DNA of 40,800 bases from Paenibacillus phyllosphaerae (GCF_014192105.1 NZ_JACHXK010000034.1:1-40800), one strand, 5' to 3'. Numbered from the stretch's first letter, positions 8,493-16,980 are shown. Numbers and translations are program-made. Notes: generated by a model not told the origin, from the sequence alone.

Positions 8493-11400
8493 ATGAACCG
8501 CATACCTAGCAGCAGGTGGGGGCGCGTCCTCCTCGTCGCGATCGCCTGTCTGCTCGCCATCAGCGGCTTGACGCCGTTTGGCGGCATCGGCCAAGCGCGG
8601 GCTGCCATGACGGTAGAAACTTCCGCGCAGGCGGATTCTGCCGTTATCGCCCCCGGCACCACAACCACGATTCATCTTCAGGTTACTCCCTCCGAGAATG
8701 CTTCTCTTCTGTTGGACCTCGAATTGTTCAACTCCAGCCTGACTCGCATCCATCAATCGGTCCAAGACCATATTGAAGTAACGGCCGGCGAACAGAAGAC
8801 GGTCGCCTTCGAATGGAAGGTACCGGCCGGTCTGCCTGCAGGCACCTACATCGTCAGCTTCGGCGTATTCGGCGCCGGCTGGAGCGGGATGCACAAGTGG
8901 CATGCGGCCGCGGCCACGATCACGATCGGCGGGACGGGCACCGGTGGCGGTTCAGGCGGCAATGGCGGCGGTACGGGCGGAGACGGCGGCAGCGAACAGC
9001 CGGTCACGTTCGAAAGCGCGGCAGCGATCACGCCGGTTGAAGTCGAACAAGGTGCCGCAGCTACGATTCAGGCGTCGATTAAGGCAAGCGCGGCAGCAGC
9101 GGCGGTAGCGGAAGTGCGCATCGTCAGCCCGAGCGGCCAGGTGGCTGCTTCGGAATCTTACTCTCGCACCTTCGGCAGTACGGCAACGGTGTTGCCCCTG
9201 ACATGGCTTACGGCCGCGGATACGGCAGTCGGCCGGTATACGGTCGAAGTGCTGCTCTATTCGGCGGACCGGTCGAAGCTGCTGCATGAGAACCGTTCAG
9301 CGGGCCAACTTACGGTAAAGGCGAAGGCCGAAGCGCCGGCAGGCGGATTCGTCGTCAGCGTCGAGAACGACGGCAATCCGAGAACGGCGGCGCCGAGCCC
9401 GGGCTTCGAGATCAAGAACACGTCCACGCAGCCGCTCAAGCTGTCCGCGATTAAGCTGCGTTACTATTTCACAATCGACGGGGAGCAAGAACTGTCCGTG
9501 GACTTCTGGACGATGCTCGGCTCCAAGTCGCTGGTCACGACCAAGTTCGAGAAGATGCCGATCCCTTCGGCGAAGGCGGACTACTATCTGGAGATCGGCT
9601 TTTCGGAAGCGGCAGGTTCGCTTGCTCCAGGCAAACAGACCGGCGTCTATACGTGGTTCCATAAGCCGGACTGGTCGAGCATGGACCAGACGAACGACTA
9701 TTCCTATTCCGGAGCCTCCGACCCGGAGCCAAGCCAGCTGGTTACCGCTTATGTAGACGGCGTTCTGCAATGGGGCAGCGAGCCGGAACTGCTTGATATG
9801 CCGGCTGCGCCGGCAGGCATTAAGGCCGTTCCAACTTCCTCGAGCGTCGTGTTTACGTGGGAACCGGTCGATGGCGCAGACAGCTATGAGCTGCTCGCTG
9901 ACGGCATTGCGGTCAAGAACATTACGACAGCCGGTTACATTGACAGCTATTTGAGCCCAGGCACCCCGCACAAGTACAAAATTCGGACGCGCAAAGGCGA
10001 TGCGTACAGCATATGGAGCGCGCCGATCGCCGTCCGCACGACCGGACTTACGGCGATCCCGGCACCGGTGAACGTGAAGGCGAAGACGACGAGCAGCACC
10101 GTTACGTTAAGCTGGAACGCTTCTCCCGTTAAGGTGAGCGGCTATCAGCTCGATATCGACGGTACGATGATCGATCTGCCAAGCACGCAGCTGACTTATG
10201 CGCATGAAGGCCTAGCCTCCGGCACGGTGCATCACTACCGGGTCCGCGGCGTAGACGGCGCCGACAAGGGCGCTTGGAGCGACGAGGTGCGCGCCAACAC
10301 GACCCGTCAGGTGACCGGCGCGTTCGATGTTGCGTTCACCGTTGACCCGGAAGCGGGCCGCGCCCCGATCAGCCCGTATATTTACGGGGCGAACGAGGAT
10401 ATGACGGGGACGGAGAATTTTACGGCCAGGCGGATGGGCGGCAACCGGATGTCCACGTATAACTGGGAGAACAATGCCTCCAATTCCGGTTCGGACTGGA
10501 TCCACCATAATGACGGCTTCGTCCCGTGGTACTATGGCAATATTCCGGAGGCGCAGTGGAAGGTACCGGGCATCGCGGCGATCGGATTCCATGAGCAGTC
10601 GCTCAAGAAGGGCGCTTATTCGCTCGTGACGCTTCAGACGGCCGGTTATGCCGCAGCCGATTATAACGGCACCGTGAGGGATTCCGAACGTGCGCCATCG
10701 TCCCGTTGGGTGGAAGTCGCGCCAGCGAAAGGCGCGCCGCTGAGCCTGACGCCGGATCTGAACGACGGCAAAGTATACATGGACGAATTCGTAAACCTGC
10801 TGGTGAATACATTCGGACCGGCCTCGTCCAAGACCGGCATTAAAGGCTATGCGATCGACAATGAGCCGGGACTGTGGACGGAGACGCACAACCGGATGCA
10901 TCCGGATCAGCCGCTCAGCGTGGAGATCTTAAGCAAAGGGGTGGCCCTTGCCAAGGCGGTGAAGGCCGTCGACCCGAGCTCGGAATTGTTCGGTCCGGTA
11001 CTGTACGGATTCAGCGAGTACTACGACATGCAGGCGTCGACGGACTGGGTACAGTTCAAGGACAGCTACGACTGGTATATCGATTACTACCTCGACAATA
11101 TGCGCAAGGAATCGGAGAAATCCGGCAAGCGTCTGCTCGACGTGCTTGATCTTCATTGGTATCCGGAGATTAGCGATGCAAGCGGCACGCGGGTAACGAA
11201 CAGCGCGTCCAACGACAATATCGAGCTCAATAAGCTGCGGCTGCAAGCGCCGCGCTCCTTGTGGGACGCAAGCTTCATCGAGAATACGTGGATCGGCCGC
11301 TGGTCGAGCCAGTTCCTGCCGATGATCCCGAGGCTGCAGCAATCGATCGGCCAATACAATCCGGGGACGAAGCTGGCCTTTACGGAGCACAATTTCGGCG

Positions 11401-11876
11401 GAGAGAACCATATTACGGGCGGACTTGCGGCAGCGGACGTGCTCGGTATTTTCGGCAAATTCGGCGTCTATCTCTCTACCTTCTGGAAAATGGACAATAC
11501 ACTCGAAGAAGCGCCTTACGTCAGCGCGGCCTACCGGCTGTACAACAACTACGACGGGGCTAACGGCAAGTATGGCGATACGCTGGTGAAGACGGAGACG
11601 AACGATATCGAGAACAGTTCGATCTACGGTTCGGTCTTCCGCGAGGACGACGGCACGCTGCATCTCATCGTGATGAACAAGAACTACGATCATACGATGA
11701 ACGCAAAGCTCGACATTGCCGGCAGCACCTCGTACACGTCGGCCCGTATCTTCGCGCTTGGCGGCGACTCGCCGGACGTGCAGGAGCAAGCGCCGATCGC
11801 CGGCATCGAAGGCAATGAGCTAAACTTGGCGATCCCGAAACTGACGGCTTACCACATCGTGCTGTCCGCGGAGTAA
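8493..11876 (+). CDS. Secreted modular GH44 endoglucanase/xyloglucanase with CBM3 and two FN3 domains
   Basis: Extracellular polysaccharide hydrolase of 1127 aa. The ATG at 8493 has AAAGGAG 10 nt upstream. Order: Sec signal peptide (1-38, ending near GQARA); a beta-rich domain (40-147) not assigned to a family; a Gly-rich linker (147-168); a second similar beta domain (170-283); a CBM3-like cellulose-binding module (285-431, with ADYYLEIGFSEAAGSLAPGKQTG and VTAYVDGVLQWG); two fibronectin type III domains (about 436-516 and 521-604); and a C-terminal GH44 catalytic domain (610-1127). Expected acid/base is Glu791 (AIDNEPGLW) and nucleophile Glu965 (FTEHNFGG), both present. GH44 enzymes cut cellulose and especially xyloglucan with retention. 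No dockerin or surface anchor is seen, so it is probably released. Confidence 0.9.
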   Translation: MNRIPSSRWGRVLLVAIACLLAISGLTPFGGIGQARAAMTVETSAQADSAVIAPGTTTTIHLQVTPSENASLLLDLELFNSSLTRIHQSVQDHIEVTAGEQKTVAFEWKVPAGLPAGTYIVSFGVFGAGWSGMHKWHAAAATITIGGTGTGGGSGGNGGGTGGDGGSEQPVTFESAAAITPVEVEQGAAATIQASIKASAAAAAVAEVRIVSPSGQVAASESYSRTFGSTATVLPLTWLTAADTAVGRYTVEVLLYSADRSKLLHENRSAGQLTVKAKAEAPAGGFVVSVENDGNPRTAAPSPGFEIKNTSTQPLKLSAIKLRYYFTIDGEQELSVDFWTMLGSKSLVTTKFEKMPIPSAKADYYLEIGFSEAAGSLAPGKQTGVYTWFHKPDWSSMDQTNDYSYSGASDPEPSQLVTAYVDGVLQWGSEPELLDMPAAPAGIKAVPTSSSVVFTWEPVDGADSYELLADGIAVKNITTAGYIDSYLSPGTPHKYKIRTRKGDAYSIWSAPIAVRTTGLTAIPAPVNVKAKTTSSTVTLSWNASPVKVSGYQLDIDGTMIDLPSTQLTYAHEGLASGTVHHYRVRGVDGADKGAWSDEVRANTTRQVTGAFDVAFTVDPEAGRAPISPYIYGANEDMTGTENFTARRMGGNRMSTYNWENNASNSGSDWIHHNDGFVPWYYGNIPEAQWKVPGIAAIGFHEQSLKKGAYSLVTLQTAGYAAADYNGTVRDSERAPSSRWVEVAPAKGAPLSLTPDLNDGKVYMDEFVNLLVNTFGPASSKTGIKGYAIDNEPGLWTETHNRMHPDQPLSVEILSKGVALAKAVKAVDPSSELFGPVLYGFSEYYDMQASTDWVQFKDSYDWYIDYYLDNMRKESEKSGKRLLDVLDLHWYPEISDASGTRVTNSASNDNIELNKLRLQAPRSLWDASFIENTWIGRWSSQFLPMIPRLQQSIGQYNPGTKLAFTEHNFGGENHITGGLAAADVLGIFGKFGVYLSTFWKMDNTLEEAPYVSAAYRLYNNYDGANGKYGDTLVKTETNDIENSSIYGSVFREDDGTLHLIVMNKNYDHTMNAKLDIAGSTSYTSARIFALGGDSPDVQEQAPIAGIEGNELNLAIPKLTAYHIVLSAE

Positions 11877-12015
11877 TCCCGAAGGCATAGCGCCAGCGGC
11901 GGATGGGTAACCTCATTCGCCACACCGAATAGCTGTACAGGTCGTTTGATCTGTGCGGCTATTTGTCTATTTGTCGCGGCGTTCCATATTGGCATGCACC
12001 TGTCCAATAATAAAA

Positions 12016-12033
12016 TGCGAACTTTTGTTCGCA
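12016..12033. promoter_or_regulatory. LexA (SOS) box-like palindrome
   Basis: TGCGAACTTTTGTTCGCA is a perfect 18-bp palindrome around TTTT and contains CGAAC-N4-GTTCG, the Firmicute LexA/DinR operator. A TATAAT lies 30 bp downstream. As an alternative, the same hairpin followed on the minus strand by TTTTATTATT could act as a terminator, but no minus-strand gene needs one here. Confidence 0.55.
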
Positions 12034-12038
12034 AAACG

Positions 12039-12068
12039 TGCACAAAACGCAAAGGCGATGGATATAAT
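12039..12068 (+). promoter_or_regulatory. Possible promoter next to the LexA-like box
   Basis: TGCACA (4/6 match to -35), an 18-bp spacer and a perfect TATAAT -10. The LexA-like palindrome ends 6 bp before the -35. No small gene follows, so a transcript from here would enter the nrd operon as a long leader. Confidence 0.4.
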
Positions 12069-12156
12069 GTAGAGGTGGGACACGGCCCGGGCAGACACAA
12101 GATATAGATTTTGGGCCTTTGTCGGATGATGGCGGAGCAGGTGAGAGGATCGTCCC

Positions 12157-12218
12157 ATCCACAAGCTGTCCACACCGCATCCACAAACTGTCCTAGGTCC
12201 ATCCACAGGCTGTCCACA
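12157..12218 (+). repeat. 22-bp-period array of DnaA-box-like motifs
   Basis: Three copies of ATCCACARRCTGTCCACA start at 12157, 12179 and 12201, exactly 22 bp apart; the second ends in TCCTAG. The array holds five TCCACA cores. TTATCCACA is the DnaA box, and the ATCCACA elements match 7 of its 9 bases. DnaA binding is an inference. Confidence 0.5.
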
Positions 12219-12403
12219 AGCAAAAATATTTTCTGAAAAAAGTTCCAATTTAGCAGGAATCCCCGGAGTTCCCGTAGTGAAAAGGCTTACCGCCGATCGT
12301 TACAATTTGGAGCGCTTTTTGTCGAAAAATTTTTCTATTCTAGCAAAGTGGCGCGGCTACTGGATACTAGAGCCCTTGCGCCGGTTTTGAGAGGGTAAGC
12401 TAA

Positions 12404-12432
12404 TTGACAAACACTATATCTTGATATAGATT
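12404..12432 (+). promoter_or_regulatory. nrd operon promoter with operator palindrome in the spacer
   Basis: TTGACA (12404-12409), a 17-bp spacer and TAGATT (12427-12432) form a good sigma A promoter about 100 bp before nrdI. The perfect palindrome CTATATC-TT-GATATAG (12414-12429) occupies the spacer and the start of the -10. ACACTATAT at 12411 matches the left half of the NrdR box consensus (ACACWATATATWGTGT), so repression by NrdR or another dimeric regulator is likely. Confidence 0.6.
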
Positions 12433-12532
12433 TAATTCCTGTCGACTACATCTGGTTTGTGGTCAACTAGCATGTGTATAAATACATACGAATCTACTCG
12501 TAGTATTTTTAAGATAAGGAGAGAGTTGTGCT

Positions 12533-12892
12533 ATGGTGATCGCGTATGATTCCAGAACCGGGAACGTAAGAAGATTTGTCGAAAAGGTCAAGGGGCGTGC
12601 CGTTAAAATCGAAGAGGCAATGACGCTGGATGAGCCGTTCGTGCTCGTCACCTATACCACCGGCTTCGGCCAGGTGCCAGACAAAGTAATGACGTTCCTC
12701 GAGCGGAATCATGGGCGTCTTCGTGGCGTTTGTGCAAGCGGAAATCGGAACTGGGGCGAGAAGTTTGCCGGAAGCGCAGACACTATATCTCGTATGTACG
12801 GAGTCCCGGTATTGCATAAATTCGAACTGGCCGGCACGGCCAGAGACGTCGAAAGATTTGAACAGGAGGTGCGTGCGGTTGAAGCATATTGA
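12533..12892 (+). CDS. nrdI: Class Ib ribonucleotide reductase flavodoxin NrdI
   Basis: Flavodoxin-like protein (119 aa) that supplies the oxidant for assembling the dimanganese-tyrosyl radical cofactor of NrdF. The N-terminal FMN phosphate loop DSRTGNVRRFV (residues 6-16), the TYTTGFGQVP loop (40-49) and the GVCASGNRNWGEKFAGSA segment (65-82) are the NrdI landmarks. AGGAGA lies 10 nt before the ATG. Its 3' end overlaps nrdE by 14 nt. A second copy of ACACTATATCT, the left half of the promoter operator, lies in its coding sequence at 12779. Confidence 0.93.
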   Translation: MVIAYDSRTGNVRRFVEKVKGRAVKIEEAMTLDEPFVLVTYTTGFGQVPDKVMTFLERNHGRLRGVCASGNRNWGEKFAGSADTISRMYGVPVLHKFELAGTARDVERFEQEVRAVEAY

Positions 12893-14963
12893 ATTGAACA
12901 ATCTGCTTATGCAGCGTGATGCAGACGGGTTTTTCCAATTGGAACGTGATCAGGAAGCGGTAGAAGCTTTCATGGAAGAGGTATACCGGAAGAGCGTCGT
13001 GTTCACGAGCACGGCGGAGAAAGTCCGTTATATGATCGATAACGACTACTATGAGAATTTGTACGACAAGTATACAGAGGAGCAGGTTGAGGCTGTATAT
13101 CGCGTCACGCATGATTTCAACTTCCGCTTCCCATCCTATATGGCTGCTTCGAAGTTCTACACGGACTATGCGGTGAAGAGCAATGACCATTCGCTCTACC
13201 TCGAGCATTACGCGGACCGCGTCGCAATCGTGGCGCTTCATCTGGCACAAGGCAATGCCGATACGGCTTGCGTGCTTGCGACATCGATGATGGAGCAGCG
13301 CCTGCAGCCGGCGACCCCGACGTTCCTTAATGCGGGCAAGAGCCGCCGCGGCGAGCTCGTGTCGTGCTTCCTGCTCGAAGCCGACGATTCGCTGAACTCG
13401 ATCAACTATGTGCTGGCGACATGCATGCAGCTGTCGAAGATCGGCGGCGGCGTAGCCGTCAACCTGTCGAAGCTGCGCGGACGCGGCGAGTCGATCAAGG
13501 GCGTTGAAGGCGCGGCGAAGGGCATTATGCCCGTATTGAAGCTGATGGAGGACGCGTTCTCCTATGCCGACCAGATGGGCCAGCGCAAAGGCTCCGGCGC
13601 AGCGTACTACAACATCTTCGGCTGGGACGTGATGGAGTTCCTCGACAGCAAGAAGATCAATGCCGACGAGAAGTCGCGGATCAAGACGCTGTCGATCGGC
13701 CTGATCGTGCCGAACCGCTTCTATAAGCTCGCTGAAGCGAACGAGATGCTGCACGTATTCGCGCCTTACACGGTGTACAAGGCCTATGGCCAGCATTTGG
13801 ACGACATGAACCTCGACGAGATGTACGACACGCTGCTCGCCGACGACCGCGTGAAGAAGAAAGTCATCATGAGCGCGCGCGACATGCTCGTGAAGATTGC
13901 ACAGATCCAGCTCGAATCGGGCTATCCATATATGATGAACAAGACGAATGCGAACGCGGCGCACGCGCTGTCGGGCATCGGCCAGATCAAGATGTCGAAC
14001 CTGTGCACGGAGATCTTCCAGCTGCAAGAGACATCCATCATTAACGACTACGGCACGGAGGACATCATCAACCGCGATATCAGCTGTAACCTGGCTTCGC
14101 TTAACATCGCGAACGTCATGGAGCACAAGAAGCTGCGCGAATCGGTGCACGAGGGCATGATTGCGCTGACGTCCGTGAGCGACATGTCGGTGATCGGCAA
14201 TGCGCCTGGCGTGGCCAAAGCGAACCGTGACTTGCATTCCGTCGGCCTCGGCGCGATGAACCTGCACGGATTCCTCGCGAAGAACAAACTCGCCTACGAG
14301 AGCGAAGAAGCGAAGGAGTTCGCCCGCACGTTCTTCATGATGATGAACTTCTACTCGATCGAGAAAAGCATGGAGATCGCGCGTGATGCCAACATGACGT
14401 TCGAAGGCTTCGAGAAGTCCGACTATGCGAGCGGCGTATACTTCGACCGTTACGTGAGCACGGACTACCGTCCGACTTCCGACAAAGTCAAAGCGCTGTT
14501 CGAGGGCATGGACATCCCATCGCCGACCGAATGGGCGCAGCTGCGCGAGCTCGTCATGAAGCACGGCCTGTACCATGCTTACCGGATGGCGATCGCGCCG
14601 ACGCAGAGCATCTCGTATATCCAGAATGCGACGAGCAGCGTCATGCCGATCGTCGAGCAGATCGAGACGCGCACGTATGCGAACTCGACGACGTACTACC
14701 CGATGCCGTTCATGAACAAGGAGAATTTCTTCTTCTACAAATCGGCTTACCAGATGGACCAGTTCAAAGTGCTTGATATGATCGCTGAAATCCAGCCGCA
14801 TGTCGACCAAGGCATCTCGACCGTCCTGCACGTCAATTCGGACGTGACAACGCGCCAGCTGGCACGTTACTATATCTACGCGGCCAGCAAAGGGCTGAAG
14901 TCGCTCTACTATACACGCACGAATCGTCTATCGGTCGAGGAGTGCATTAGCTGCGCGGTGTAA
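12879..14963 (+). CDS. nrdE: Ribonucleoside-diphosphate reductase class Ib, alpha subunit
   Basis: Catalytic subunit (694 aa) reducing ribonucleoside diphosphates to deoxyribonucleotides. I chose the TTG at 12879 because a perfect AGGAGGT (12864-12870) lies 8 nt upstream and the product then starts like other NrdE proteins; the open frame reaches further back, but only across nrdI. Active-site features are present: Cys163 (ELVSCFLLE), the NLCTEIF loop with Asn374, Cys376 and Glu378, and the C-terminal shuttle pair Cys689/Cys692 (ECISCAV). The short N-terminus without an ATP cone is typical of class Ib. It overlaps nrdI and is followed after 37 bp by nrdF. Confidence 0.95.
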   Translation: MKHIELNNLLMQRDADGFFQLERDQEAVEAFMEEVYRKSVVFTSTAEKVRYMIDNDYYENLYDKYTEEQVEAVYRVTHDFNFRFPSYMAASKFYTDYAVKSNDHSLYLEHYADRVAIVALHLAQGNADTACVLATSMMEQRLQPATPTFLNAGKSRRGELVSCFLLEADDSLNSINYVLATCMQLSKIGGGVAVNLSKLRGRGESIKGVEGAAKGIMPVLKLMEDAFSYADQMGQRKGSGAAYYNIFGWDVMEFLDSKKINADEKSRIKTLSIGLIVPNRFYKLAEANEMLHVFAPYTVYKAYGQHLDDMNLDEMYDTLLADDRVKKKVIMSARDMLVKIAQIQLESGYPYMMNKTNANAAHALSGIGQIKMSNLCTEIFQLQETSIINDYGTEDIINRDISCNLASLNIANVMEHKKLRESVHEGMIALTSVSDMSVIGNAPGVAKANRDLHSVGLGAMNLHGFLAKNKLAYESEEAKEFARTFFMMMNFYSIEKSMEIARDANMTFEGFEKSDYASGVYFDRYVSTDYRPTSDKVKALFEGMDIPSPTEWAQLRELVMKHGLYHAYRMAIAPTQSISYIQNATSSVMPIVEQIETRTYANSTTYYPMPFMNKENFFFYKSAYQMDQFKVLDMIAEIQPHVDQGISTVLHVNSDVTTRQLARYYIYAASKGLKSLYYTRTNRLSVEECISCAV

Positions 14964-15000
14964 TTGGGCCCCGCGTAAGGCTAAGGAAGGGGAACCACGC

Positions 15001-15957
15001 ATGAGCATGAAGGCTGTCAATTGGAACCGACCGGATGATGATTTTACGATCACCTTCTGGAATCAAAATATTATGCAGTTTTGGACGGACGACGAGATTC
15101 CGCTCTCCGACGACAAAATGGCATGGCTTACGCTGAACGAGGCAGAGCGCGAGCTGTATATGAAAGTGCTGGGCGGCCTTACGCTGCTTGATACGGTGCA
15201 GGGCGGCGTCGGCATGCCGAAGATTCTCGAGCATGTAGAAGGCCTGCAGCGCAAGGCGGTGCTCGGCTTTATGGGCATGATGGAGCAGATTCATGCGAAG
15301 TCGTACAGCAGCATTTTCACCACACTCGCGACGACTGAAGAGATTGACGGTGTCTTCCGCTGGGTGGAGGGCAACGAATGTCTGCAGCTGAAGGCCGAGA
15401 CGATCTCCCAGTACTACAAGGATATCGAGACGCCGAAGAGCCTGTATCTGGCAATGGCCGCATCGGTTCTGCTTGAGAGCTACTTGTTCTACAGCGGTTT
15501 CTTCTACCCGCTCTATCTGGCCGGTCAAGGCAAGATGACAAGCTCCGGCGAGATCATTGACCTTATTCTGCGTGACGAGAGCATTCACGGCCTATACGTC
15601 GGCGTACTCGCACAGGAGCAGTTCGCCAAGCTGGATGCGGACGAGCAGCGCGAAGTGCTCGAGACGTTCAATGGCCTGCTGCAATTCCTGCACGCGAACG
15701 AAATGCGCTATACGGAAGAGCTGTACGGCGCGATCGGCCTGACGGAGGAAGTGAAGAAGTTCGTCCGCTATAATGCGAACAAGGCACTGATGAACCTCGG
15801 CCTGGATCCATTCTTCCCGGAAGAGGATGTCAACCCGATCGTATTCAACGGCATCAGCACCCGGACGAAGCAGCATGACTTCTTCTCGAAGAAGGGCAAT
15901 GGCTATGTCCGCACGATCCACGTCGAGCCGCTGACGGACGACGATTTCAAATTCTAG
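15001..15957 (+). CDS. nrdF: Ribonucleoside-diphosphate reductase class Ib, beta subunit
   Basis: Radical-generating subunit (318 aa) of the same reductase, holding a dimetal (Mn2 or Fe2) tyrosyl-radical site. The metal ligands are recognisable: the Asp of LTLLDTVQ, Glu and His of MEQIHAKSY with the radical Tyr four residues after the His, the Glu of LLESYLF, and Glu/His of RDESIHG. AAGGAAGGGG precedes the ATG. It is the last gene of nrdI-nrdE-nrdF; a strong terminator follows 33 bp after the stop. No nrdH glutaredoxin is in the cluster, so the electron donor is encoded elsewhere. Confidence 0.95.
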   Translation: MSMKAVNWNRPDDDFTITFWNQNIMQFWTDDEIPLSDDKMAWLTLNEAERELYMKVLGGLTLLDTVQGGVGMPKILEHVEGLQRKAVLGFMGMMEQIHAKSYSSIFTTLATTEEIDGVFRWVEGNECLQLKAETISQYYKDIETPKSLYLAMAASVLLESYLFYSGFFYPLYLAGQGKMTSSGEIIDLILRDESIHGLYVGVLAQEQFAKLDADEQREVLETFNGLLQFLHANEMRYTEELYGAIGLTEEVKKFVRYNANKALMNLGLDPFFPEEDVNPIVFNGISTRTKQHDFFSKKGNGYVRTIHVEPLTDDDFKF

Positions 15958-15990
15958 TCTCATCTGCAACCGAACGTTGCTTACGATATC

Positions 15991-16024
15991 GAAGCGCTTC
16001 TCCCATTGGGAGAGGCGCTTTTTT
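15991..16024 (+). terminator. Rho-independent terminator of nrdIEF
   Basis: The stem AAGCGC..CTCCC/GGGAG..GCGCTT around ATT is followed by a run of T (16019-16024). It closes the nrd operon. Confidence 0.9.
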
Positions 16025-16098
16025 GGCATAGGGGACAAGCGGAGAGGAGAGCGAAATGGATTTTGTACTTTTGTTTGTATGTTTCGTTGAAAGTAGTT

Positions 16099-16150
16099 CT
16101 CATTTGAGTGAGAATCGTTTATAATGAGTTGAGAATGAGAATTATAATCA
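16099..16150 (+). promoter_or_regulatory. Fur box and promoter of the FhuF-like gene
   Basis: TGAGAATTATAATCA (16136-16150) matches the 7-1-7 Fur consensus TGATAATNATTATCA at 13 of 15 positions. An inverted repeat TTCTCA...TGAGAA and a TATAAT hexamer (16120-16125) lie just upstream. Iron repression by Fur is therefore likely. Confidence 0.75.
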
Positions 16151-16167
16151 GCTGGAGGCTTGCGGAT

Positions 16168-16980
16168 ATGACAGGTGATATGGATTACGGTAAGCTGGAG
16201 CAGACATTCGGTATTCGATTCTCGCAGCAGGAGCATGCGATTCTAACGGTTAACGCAGCAGACCTGCTTCGTGCCGATGCGATGCAGCAGTTTCTGGATG
16301 AATACGCGCCTCTACTGAAAGCACACACGATGGATGCGGCCGGCGCGATCTTCGGCAGCACATTCGGCAGTTTTGCCCTTGGCTATCAGGCGGCGATGTC
16401 GCTCTATAACCAAAGGCTAATCGTATCTCCTGAGCAGATCACCTTGCAGCTGATTTCGATGGGTACCTACTACAAGATTGCATTCTGCATGCCGGAAGCA
16501 GTTGAAGCCGGCCCAGAAGGCGAGGCACGTGCGGATTGGGTTCAGCAATCGCTGGCGTCCTTCTACAGTCAGACCATTCTTCCATTATTCCGATCGATCG
16601 CGGATATATCGGGCATTCCGATCGGCCACCTATGGGGCCAGATGCCGACGTATTCCAATTATTATATTGACTATCTGCTGGGTCAGCTCGACGATTGTTC
16701 GATCAAGAACCGGCTGGCTGACGATTACGAGCTGCTGCGGCAGCTGGATCCGGCCATCATGGAACGGCCGAAGAACCCGTTCACGGTGAAGCCGCGCTGG
16801 ATCGAGGATCTGCGCGATTCGAACAAACAGATGCGGATGAAGAACGTATGTTGCATGTATTACAAGACCGGCAGCAACGATTACTGTTTCAGCTGTCCGA
16901 AGCTGAAGGAGAGCGATCGTGCCGCAAGACGCGAGGCGGCCCGTGAAGCACAGTTGGCAGCGGCGGCAACAGGGAATTAA
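16168..16980 (+). CDS. FhuF-like ferric siderophore reductase
   Basis: Cytoplasmic protein of 270 aa ending with the FhuF hallmark CC-x10-C-x2-C (Cys228, Cys229, Cys240, Cys243), which binds a [2Fe-2S] cluster and reduces ferric iron released from imported siderophores. The ATG at 16168 has GGAGG about 8 nt upstream; the frame stays open for 20 codons before it but lacks a ribosome site. Upstream Fur-box sequence supports an iron-uptake role. The N-terminal half resembles the helical IucA/IucC-FhuF type. No siderophore transporter is adjacent, so it serves a system encoded elsewhere. Confidence 0.8.
   Translation: MTGDMDYGKLEQTFGIRFSQQEHAILTVNAADLLRADAMQQFLDEYAPLLKAHTMDAAGAIFGSTFGSFALGYQAAMSLYNQRLIVSPEQITLQLISMGTYYKIAFCMPEAVEAGPEGEARADWVQQSLASFYSQTILPLFRSIADISGIPIGHLWGQMPTYSNYYIDYLLGQLDDCSIKNRLADDYELLRQLDPAIMERPKNPFTVKPRWIEDLRDSNKQMRMKNVCCMYYKTGSNDYCFSCPKLKESDRAARREAAREAQLAAAATGN

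Larger units (their letters stand above)
11877..12403 (+). other. Intergenic control region upstream of the ribonucleotide reductase operon
   Basis: This is the largest gap in the window. In order it holds: a hairpin GGCGGATG/CATTCGCC near 11897-11920 without a T-tract, possibly marking the end of the GH44 transcript; a LexA-box-like palindrome (12016-12033); a TATAAT hexamer (12063-12068); a 22-bp-period array of TCCACA motifs (12157-12218); and a GC-rich hairpin GGCGCGGCT/AGCC..GCGCC near 12350-12385. The nrd promoter follows. No credible ORF was seen. Confidence 0.6.

Noticed and set aside
10929..11789. Long minus-strand open frame opposite the GH44 catalytic domain
   Set aside because: Antisense shadow of a clear GH44 domain, with no ribosome site or family resemblance.
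12121..12240. 36-codon ORF through the TCCACA array
   Set aside because: No ribosome site, and the 22-bp period is not a multiple of three, so coding selection does not explain the repeat.
12340..12400. Cobalamin or other riboswitch upstream of nrdI
   Set aside because: A GC hairpin is present, but I saw no B12-box or other aptamer core, and it lies upstream of the best nrd promoter rather than in its leader.
12711..12878. Upstream extension of the nrdE frame
   Set aside because: It overlaps nrdI, and the AGGAGGT site fixes the start at the TTG at 12879.
12783..14831. Very long minus-strand open frame opposite nrdE (682 codons)
   Set aside because: It is a shadow of nrdE codon bias; the translation is rich in Arg, His and Val with no recognisable domain, and nrdE is certain.
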